This document shows, piece after piece, positions 21,442-26,619 of a stretch of 26,619 nt of DNA. This DNA comes from Clostridiales bacterium (GTDB lineage Bacteria; Bacillota; Clostridia; Christensenellales; QALW01). The notes under the pieces were generated by a model. That model was not told the DNA's origin and made no database searches. It saw only the letters and a program-made list of their open reading frames with translations. Where the stretch lies: the NCBI GenBank assembly GCA_018376855.1, contig JAHAAN010000007.1, positions 1-26,619 on the forward strand. The letters run 5' to 3'. Numbering within the stretch: the first letter of the stretch is position 1; each line of letters starts with the position of its first letter. Position numbers and translations under genes: made by a program.

Positions 21442-23088
21442 ATGCACAGTCAAGATCACATCGTAGGCATAGACCAATTCGGAAGACTCGTGGAACAAAG
21501 CCACGGCGACAACGGAAAGCAAGTCGGAATGTTTTTCTGGGCATGGCTCGGCCAGCCCTTTCTCAGCGGCTTTTGGGATGCACAGAAGATCTCTGAACTG
21601 CCGGACGGCAAGAATATCCTTTATTATCAGGACAACAAGGAGCTCAGTCCCAGCGGACAGGGGCACTGGTGGGGCGAACCTCTTTGGGGCTACTACAACA
21701 GCATGGATGAATGGGTTATTCGCAAACAGTTAGAAATGCTGACGACTGCCGGCGTTGACTATATCGCCTTTGACACCACCAACAACGTTACCTACAATAA
21801 GGTATACTGGCCGGTGATGAAAGTTATTACCGAAATGATTGAGCAGGGCTTTAACCCGCCGCGTGTAACCTTCTACACCCACACGCGCTCTATCAAAACC
21901 GTTCTGCGCCTGTACGAGGATATTTATAAACCGAACGTCTACCCACAGAGCTGGTACCGGCTGGACGGAAAGCCTTTTATCATCGCTTTCACTGATCCTG
22001 CGGCAGATTTGGCGGCGGAAGGGATCACCGACCACTCTGTTTCCACCTATCACCCGGAGCCGTATCCGAAAGAGATCGAGGATTTCTTCACCTTCAAGCG
22101 CCCGCAGTGGCCTACGAACGACGTCGTTTACCCCGACGGCCTGCCGTGGGTGGAATGGATCTATCCGCAGCCGATCCACACCGACGTGATGAACGTTACC
22201 GTGGGCAGCCATCCTAATGTGCCGATGAGCTTTACGATCACGCGCGGCCTTGAAAACTGGGGACGCGGCTGGGATCCCGTGAATAAGGTCAACGTTCCTG
22301 AGGACGCGGAAAAGGGCACGTTCGTGCAGCGCCAGTGGGATAACGCCATTGCAGAAGCGGATAGACTCAGCATGGTATTCGTGGGCGGCTGGAACGAGTG
22401 GATCGCTTACAAGCAGCTTTGGGACGGCGAATATATGCTCTGCGACGCCGCAACGATGGAGCTTTCCCGCGATATCGAACCCATGAAGGGCGGCTATGAG
22501 GATGCGTTCTACTTACAGCTGATTCAGAATGTTCGCAAGTTTAAGAGCGTCGGAATGAAAAACACCACCACGGAAGACGGCGTTTATTATAAAGTGGACG
22601 CTTCCGGCATGGCGCGCGATGAATATTCCTGCTGCGAGGCCGTGCGCTACACGCAAAAGGCTCCTGCAAACGCACTGCAAAAGGTTGAAGTTTCCAACGA
22701 TGCCGAAACCGTAACCTTTACCGTTACCTGCAAGGACGACATTACTCCCTTTGCGGGCGATCCGGCATGGATGAATCTTTATTTGGGAATGGGAGCGCCG
22801 GCGCAAAAGGGCTGGGAAAGCTACGAATATGTGCTGCGCGCAAAGAACGGCAGTGAAATGGCTCTCTATACGCTGGCAGCGGACAAAAGCGTTTCCGAAA
22901 AGCTCACCGTTCCTTATCAAGTGAACGGAAACCGCTTAACGGTTACGATTCCGCGAAGCGTGATCTGCGCCTATACCCTCTATTTCAAGGTAACCGACAG
23001 CGTGGAGGGCGACGGCATTATGGACACCTACACCTCCGGAAGCGCGATGCCGATGGGACGCCTGAGCTACAGCTACCGGCTGAAGTAG
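21442..23088 (+). CDS. GH99/WbsX-like putative glycoside hydrolase with C-terminal beta-sandwich
   Basis: This 548-residue protein has no signal peptide or membrane segment, so it is probably cytoplasmic. The N-terminal 370 residues look like a TIM barrel of the GH99/WbsX kind: VGMFFWAWLGQPF, GVDYIAFDTTNN (acidic residue near 109), WNEWIAYKQLWDGEYML near 315. The FNEW/WNEW-type motif with a following acidic residue recalls that group. From about residue 395 a separate domain (YYKVDASGMARDEYSCCEAVRYTQKAP, TFTVTCKDDITPF, WMNLYLGMG) resembles a family-9-type carbohydrate-binding beta-sandwich. The ATG has GGAGG 10 nt upstream and its own promoter and terminator. The substrate is unknown. Assignment to a hydrolase rather than another barrel enzyme is inference. 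Confidence 0.65.
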   Translation: MHSQDHIVGIDQFGRLVEQSHGDNGKQVGMFFWAWLGQPFLSGFWDAQKISELPDGKNILYYQDNKELSPSGQGHWWGEPLWGYYNSMDEWVIRKQLEMLTTAGVDYIAFDTTNNVTYNKVYWPVMKVITEMIEQGFNPPRVTFYTHTRSIKTVLRLYEDIYKPNVYPQSWYRLDGKPFIIAFTDPAADLAAEGITDHSVSTYHPEPYPKEIEDFFTFKRPQWPTNDVVYPDGLPWVEWIYPQPIHTDVMNVTVGSHPNVPMSFTITRGLENWGRGWDPVNKVNVPEDAEKGTFVQRQWDNAIAEADRLSMVFVGGWNEWIAYKQLWDGEYMLCDAATMELSRDIEPMKGGYEDAFYLQLIQNVRKFKSVGMKNTTTEDGVYYKVDASGMARDEYSCCEAVRYTQKAPANALQKVEVSNDAETVTFTVTCKDDITPFAGDPAWMNLYLGMGAPAQKGWESYEYVLRAKNGSEMALYTLAADKSVSEKLTVPYQVNGNRLTVTIPRSVICAYTLYFKVTDSVEGDGIMDTYTSGSAMPMGRLSYSYRLK

Positions 23089-23182
23089 TCCTCGCTCAAA
23101 TTTCTCTATTTTAATAAAAAGCGCTTTTGCAGACCAATTCCTTGATTGCTTTTCGAGTCTGAAAACAGCTGCTTCACGATCA

Positions 23183-23215
23183 AAAACCCGGCGGATATCC
23201 GCCGGGTTTTGTTTT
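23183..23215 (+). terminator. Terminator of the hydrolase-like gene
   Basis: The perfect 14-bp palindrome AAAACCCGGCGGAT (23183-23196) / ATCCGCCGGGTTTT (23197-23210) is followed by GTTTT. It lies about 95 nt after the stop codon. Confidence 0.88.
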
Positions 23216-23231
23216 CCGGTATTTGGGGAAA

Positions 23232-23691
23232 AAAGGGGCGGCGGAAGGAGACCGAACCGCCGCGCCGAAGCGAAGCGAAGGCTGTAGGCGTGCGGGCGCG
23301 GAAGTCGCCCCGATTGCGGTTGGAGAAAACGATTCTTTCCGTTTTATTGTTTTTAAAATCATCCTGTTAAAATTTCCATTGTCAAAAAGGCTCTTTGAGG
23401 GATTACAGAGATTATTAAGGGGAAAATTGCCCCATCGCTCCCTTAAAAGGAAAAAGAGCGTTTTAAGAAAATGTTTGGAAGAAACGAAGCGAAAATGCAT
23501 AAGCGCTTCAAAATAATTGCCGCAAAGCGATCGTTTGCGGCCACTGTACCGCGGCCGCAAAAAAGACGGCGCCACACAAAAAGAACCGGCTGATTTTTTG
23601 CAGCCGCATTAGGGCGACTTCCGCGCTCGAACCGCCTACAGCCTTCGCTTCGCTCCGCCGCGGCGTTTCTCCCCCTTCCGCCGCCCCGCGG
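23232..23691. repeat. GC-rich long imperfect inverted repeat with ~80-100-bp arms
   Basis: The left arm 23232-23310 (GGGGCGGCGGAAGG, AAGCGAAGCGAAGGCTGTAG, GCGCGGAAGTCGCCC) recurs inverted at 23611-23691 with scattered differences. Similarity continues inward for about 20 nt (ATTGCGG / AATGCGG). About 265-300 nt of unlike, AT-richer sequence with small hairpins separates the arms. No believable gene lies in 23089-23769. It may be two copies of a dispersed genomic repeat, a fold-back element or a structured RNA. Confidence 0.7.
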
Positions 23692-23769
23692 CAAAAGCAA
23701 GAAACCTGCTGCTGCCCAGCACAGCCATTTCTCTAAAAACAAACCGTTACCCTAAGCCGACGCATGATT

Positions 23770-25827
23770 TTAATATTCCTCTTTCTGGAATTCCGCATCC
23801 AGCCATGCGGCACGGCGGGCGATCCATGTTTTCATAAACTGCGCCTGACCCTGTATGCTTTTGCGGGAGGAAATATTCTCCGGCACGGGCCAGATCCCCG
23901 TTTCCAAAATCGAATAGACTTTAAAATTTTCTTTAAAGGAGCGCTCGATCAGGGCAACAGTGCTGTCCACCAGCTCCGCATATGTATCGACGGCCAGCGG
24001 CTTCATTTCCGCCCAACGCTCGCTCATTCGCCTGCGGAACGCAGAATCCTTCATCAGCGCTTCAAAATAAGTGCCCCATCTCGGCTCCCAGCCCTCCGAT
24101 TTCATCCATTCCGGGTTTGAGGAATGGTTGGCAAGGCCGCTGTCAAAATCCCACACGGGGCCCATTTTCAGCTTGCCGCCCGCGTCCTTATGAAAATAAA
24201 TGCTGGAGGTAAAATCACTGTCGCAGTTTTTGAACAGGGTTTCGATCAAAAACCAGTCGATAAAGCTGTCCACATCAATATATTCTTCATAGCCCGCACC
24301 GCTCATGATCGCGTTTTCCGCCTGAATAAAATACGACGCTAAATACGCTCTCTGTTCTGCAGTCAGCTTTGAAGCATTCGGATCCTTAAACGTTACGCAC
24401 CAGCCCTGCGGCGTTTGAAAATAGTCATACCCCTTCACGCCCTCGGCGCGAAAATCCTTTTCCAGCTCAAACACACAGCCGACGTCTGCGCCAAGCGCGC
24501 GGTCGTTCAGCGCAAGCTTTGTGCTTGAAATTTCCACATGATCGCCCAGCAGATAATTGCCGCGGTAATCGCCGTTGACAAACACATCCACAAACCGCAT
24601 GCGCGGCGTGTAGCCGATCGCATCAAAATGCCTTGCGGTTTCATAGGCGGTATAGTTGCGCATCAGGGAAAGGTCGATATGGCTGGCAACGAGCACCCAG
24701 CTCTTTTCCGCCGTGAGATCAAGCACGGCCGTATGCTCCCCGAACTTCAGCATATACGGCTTTTTTTCCAAGCCGGAGCTGTAATTTCCGCGTATTTTAA
24801 CGTCAATATTGGTCGGGGGCAGATCCGCGCCGTAGGAGGCGCCGTTTCCCAAGATCGTTACGCTTGCTTTCACATATTCCCACTTCGATGTAATCTCCTC
24901 GCCGCCGAAGGTGTTGATGCAGACGCACGGCAGCCCCGTCTGCAAGGAGCGCACATGCACGGCAAACACTCTCTCGCTGCTGCCGCTGACGATCCTCAGC
25001 TCCCCCTCCTGAGAAAAATCCGCCTCCGTAACGCCGGAGATCAGCTCCTCTCCGTTCAGATACACCCTGCCCGCCGCCTCAAAGCTGGCCGTCAGCTTAT
25101 CGAGCCGCTGCCCCGGCGGCAGCAGCGCCGTAATGCGGTGTGCCTGCACGTCGATGGCGCACGAAACATCAGCCCCCAGCGAAGGATTGATTCCGCTGAG
25201 AAACGAGAGCGAATTCAGCCGTGCCGGAAGCTCTGCCGAACCGCCGTCCCTCAGGCGGTACAGCCGTTCAGCCGTGCTGCGTTCCTCCCCGTCGCTGATA
25301 CGGTAACGAAGCGAAAGCTTTAGCGGTTCCCCGCCCCCAAAGGCGCACACCCGAAGCATATAATAGCCCTGCTCCAGCCAAACGGAGCGGCTGCCCGCCG
25401 TATCCGCCTCAAGAGAGACCTCCTCAATCAGCTTTTCCCCATTCAGAAACAGCCTTGCTCCGCCCTTTACCGAAAGAGTAAACGTATACTCCCCCGCATT
25501 TTTGGCGTGAAAATACGCCGCATATTCCGCATATCCGTTAGTACTCAGCTCCTCCGGCAGCAGCAGCGCGCTGACGGCGGTAACGTATTTCTCCAGCGCC
25601 GGCACGCAGCCGTCCAAGGAATCCGGAAATGCATTTTTACCCGACGCATAAGCGCGCAGCGAAATACCCGTAACCAACTCTTCAGCCTGCACGGAAACAG
25701 GCTGAAGCGGTTTCTCCGAATATGTCTCCGTCTCCGCTGCGGGAATCATAAAGACCCCGTACAGCACGCAAACTATCCCCGCAAACAGCAGCAAAGCCGC
25801 CGGAAGCCATTTGTCGATCTGTTTCAT
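23770..25827 (-). CDS. Membrane-anchored PA14 - CotH kinase-like protein
   Basis: This is a 685-residue envelope protein. A hydrophobic segment at 8-28 (LPAALLLFAGIVCVLYGVFMI) is an uncleaved anchor or signal peptide. Residues about 52-185 form a PA14-like beta domain (YAAYFHAKNAGEYTFTLSV, GGARLFLNGEKLIEE, YYMLRVCAFGGG). Residues 200-292 form an Ig-like beta domain. Residues 300-640 form a CotH domain (CINTFGGEEITSKWEYVKASV, KIRGNYSSGLEKKPY, SWVLVASHIDLSLMRNYTAYE) with the key GPVWDFDSG at 556-564. CotH proteins are atypical protein kinases first known from spore coats, but many non-spore surface versions occur. The ATG at 25827 has AGGAG 8 nt upstream on the coding strand. PA14 suggests carbohydrate binding on the outside. 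Confidence 0.9.
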   Translation of the reverse strand: MKQIDKWLPAALLLFAGIVCVLYGVFMIPAAETETYSEKPLQPVSVQAEELVTGISLRAYASGKNAFPDSLDGCVPALEKYVTAVSALLLPEELSTNGYAEYAAYFHAKNAGEYTFTLSVKGGARLFLNGEKLIEEVSLEADTAGSRSVWLEQGYYMLRVCAFGGGEPLKLSLRYRISDGEERSTAERLYRLRDGGSAELPARLNSLSFLSGINPSLGADVSCAIDVQAHRITALLPPGQRLDKLTASFEAAGRVYLNGEELISGVTEADFSQEGELRIVSGSSERVFAVHVRSLQTGLPCVCINTFGGEEITSKWEYVKASVTILGNGASYGADLPPTNIDVKIRGNYSSGLEKKPYMLKFGEHTAVLDLTAEKSWVLVASHIDLSLMRNYTAYETARHFDAIGYTPRMRFVDVFVNGDYRGNYLLGDHVEISSTKLALNDRALGADVGCVFELEKDFRAEGVKGYDYFQTPQGWCVTFKDPNASKLTAEQRAYLASYFIQAENAIMSGAGYEEYIDVDSFIDWFLIETLFKNCDSDFTSSIYFHKDAGGKLKMGPVWDFDSGLANHSSNPEWMKSEGWEPRWGTYFEALMKDSAFRRRMSERWAEMKPLAVDTYAELVDSTVALIERSFKENFKVYSILETGIWPVPENISSRKSIQGQAQFMKTWIARRAAWLDAEFQKEEY

Positions 25828-25865
25828 ATACTGCTCCTACCGCATTTTCCCCAATCATTATATGC

Positions 25866-25894
25866 ATTGTACCATGCAAAAAGCCGGATTTCAA
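25866..25894 (-). promoter_or_regulatory. Promoter of the CotH gene
   Basis: On the minus strand TTGAAA (25894-25889) and TACAAT (25871-25866) are separated by 17 nt. They lie about 38 nt upstream of the CotH ATG. Confidence 0.72.
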
Positions 25895-25934
25895 GAGCTG
25901 ATATAAAATTCACCTTTCTAAAATGCATTCATTT

Positions 25935-25964
25935 TTGCAGATTCTGCGAATATTCTTTTATAAA
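25935..25964 (+). promoter_or_regulatory. Possible promoter of the phosphate transporter-like gene
   Basis: TTGCAG (25935-25940) and TATAAA (25959-25964) are separated by 18 nt, ahead of the GTG at 25997. This is a moderate match only. Confidence 0.4.
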
Positions 25965-25996
25965 AGCCGACGATTCTCATTAAACGGAGGTGCAAT

Positions 25997-26551
25997 GTGA
26001 GCCTTTCCGATTTTCTCTCCAGTCTGCAAAGCAGCCCGCCGCTGCTGATTATGACACTGCTGACGCTGGGCGTTATCCTCGTCAACGGATGGACCGACGC
26101 GCCCAACGCCATCGCGACCTGCATTACCACGCGCTGCATGTCCCCGCGCGCGGCAATTTTCACCGCCGCTATATGCAACCTTGCCGGAATCGCCGTAATG
26201 ACCTTACTGAACCGCTCCGTAGCATTTACCATCGCAAACATGGCCGACTTCGGAAGCGACGCCCGCAGCGCGCTGACCGCGCTGTGCGCCGCAATGATCG
26301 CCATTGTGATCTGGGCCTGCGCCGCGTGGCGCTTTGGAATCCCCACCAGCGAAAGCCATGCGCTGATTGCCGGCATTTCCGGAGCCGCCGTTGCCGCAAA
26401 CGGAAGCGCGGCGGGAATCAACGCCGCGCAATGGCGCTCCGTTCTGTTCGGGCTTGCCTTTTCCGTGATCGCGGGCTTCCTTTTCGGCTTCCTTGCCACA
26501 CGGGCTACTCGCTTTTTGTTTCGCCGGGCGCACAAGCGCACCGCAGAATAA
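25997..26551 (+). CDS. PiT-family inorganic phosphate transporter, single-repeat (half-size) form
   Basis: This 184-residue membrane protein has about five hydrophobic segments. NGWTDAPNAIATCITTR is the PiT signature (usually G-x-N-D-x-x-N-x-I-A-T), and PTSESHALIAGISGAAVAANG is the paired re-entrant motif. Full PiT carriers are about 330 residues or more and contain this unit twice. Only one copy is here and the frame ends normally at 26551, so it may work as a dimer or need a second half encoded elsewhere. The start is GTG 25997 with GGAGG at 25986-25990; the nearby ATG at 25995 is followed by a stop. The C-terminus is basic (RRAHKRTAE). The ion specificity is inferred from family. Confidence 0.82.
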   Translation: MSLSDFLSSLQSSPPLLIMTLLTLGVILVNGWTDAPNAIATCITTRCMSPRAAIFTAAICNLAGIAVMTLLNRSVAFTIANMADFGSDARSALTALCAAMIAIVIWACAAWRFGIPTSESHALIAGISGAAVAANGSAAGINAAQWRSVLFGLAFSVIAGFLFGFLATRATRFLFRRAHKRTAE

Positions 26552-26566
26552 AAGAGGCAGATACAA

Positions 26567-26619
26567 GTGTATGATGTAAAATCATTAAAAGCAGAAGAAT
26601 TTATTTCAGATGAAGAGAT
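26567..26619 (+). CDS. Start of a gene, possibly hydG ([FeFe]-hydrogenase maturase); truncated by window end
   Basis: Only 17 residues are visible: VYDVKSLKAEEFISDEE, starting at GTG 26567 with AGAGG at 26553-26557. This N-terminus resembles that of HydG, the radical-SAM tyrosine lyase that makes CO and cyanide for the [FeFe]-hydrogenase H-cluster (its relatives begin 'MY-x-V-K-S'). The Cys motif is beyond the window, so this is a guess from recall. It follows the transporter gene by 15 nt and probably shares its transcript. Confidence 0.45.
   Translation, partial: MYDVKSLKAEEFISDEE

Noticed and set aside
23180..23742. Open frames of about 100-130 codons on both strands in the inverted repeat region
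   Set aside because: They come from GC-rich repeat sequence, have no ribosome sites and their translations are Arg-rich and unfold-like.

Overview
The window looks like a Firmicutes chromosome, most likely a gut-type Clostridia. Supporting signs are strong AGGAGG-type ribosome sites, short-linker TTGAnn/TATAAT promoters, a Firmicutes-type GalT, a CotH protein, a SipW-type signal peptide and clostridial-style tandem serine recombinases. No taxonomic marker is present, so this is inference. Two regions differ clearly. Bases 1 to about 11,880 are a patchwork of mobile and accessory DNA with variable, often AT-rich composition. From about 11,880 to the end the DNA is GC-rich, with tightly packed metabolic genes that look like core chromosome.

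Accessory half. Bases 1-3632 hold a serine recombinase cluster: the tail of one protein, a complete large serine recombinase, a recombinase-domain protein with no catalytic domain, and a recombinase cut off before its zinc ribbon. Next is an AT-rich, overlapping two-gene cassette of unknown function (3678-6216). Bases 6579-7374 look like the remnant of a conjugative element: a Cys-rich protein fused in frame to a second small protein, then a gene broken after about 28 codons. Bases 7552-10483 form a phase-variation module. A tyrosine recombinase lies next to a 255-bp segment bounded by 27-bp inverted repeats. The segment carries a strong outward promoter and a terminator, and the promoter now points at a SipW-type secreted protein with a beta-helix-like C-terminal half. 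Bases 10538-11882 are a MarR regulator plus GNAT acetyltransferase cassette framed by near-perfect inverted repeats with no transposase inside.

Metabolic half. A minus-strand operon runs galK, amidohydrolase, nitroreductase-like protein, YjjG-type nucleotidase, deoA/pdp, deoC. It joins galactose phosphorylation with pyrimidine nucleoside and deoxyribose salvage. Divergent from it, across a compact double promoter, are galT and two paralogous four-helix membrane proteins. After a bidirectional terminator come a GH99/WbsX-like putative glycoside hydrolase, a GC-rich region with a long imperfect inverted repeat, a minus-strand membrane-anchored PA14-CotH protein, a one-repeat PiT-type phosphate transporter, and the first codons of what may be hydG.

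The best candidate for an interesting system is the invertible promoter with its recombinase and SipW-type surface protein. Next are the two-gene cassette of unknown function and the inverted-repeat-bounded MarR-GNAT cassette.
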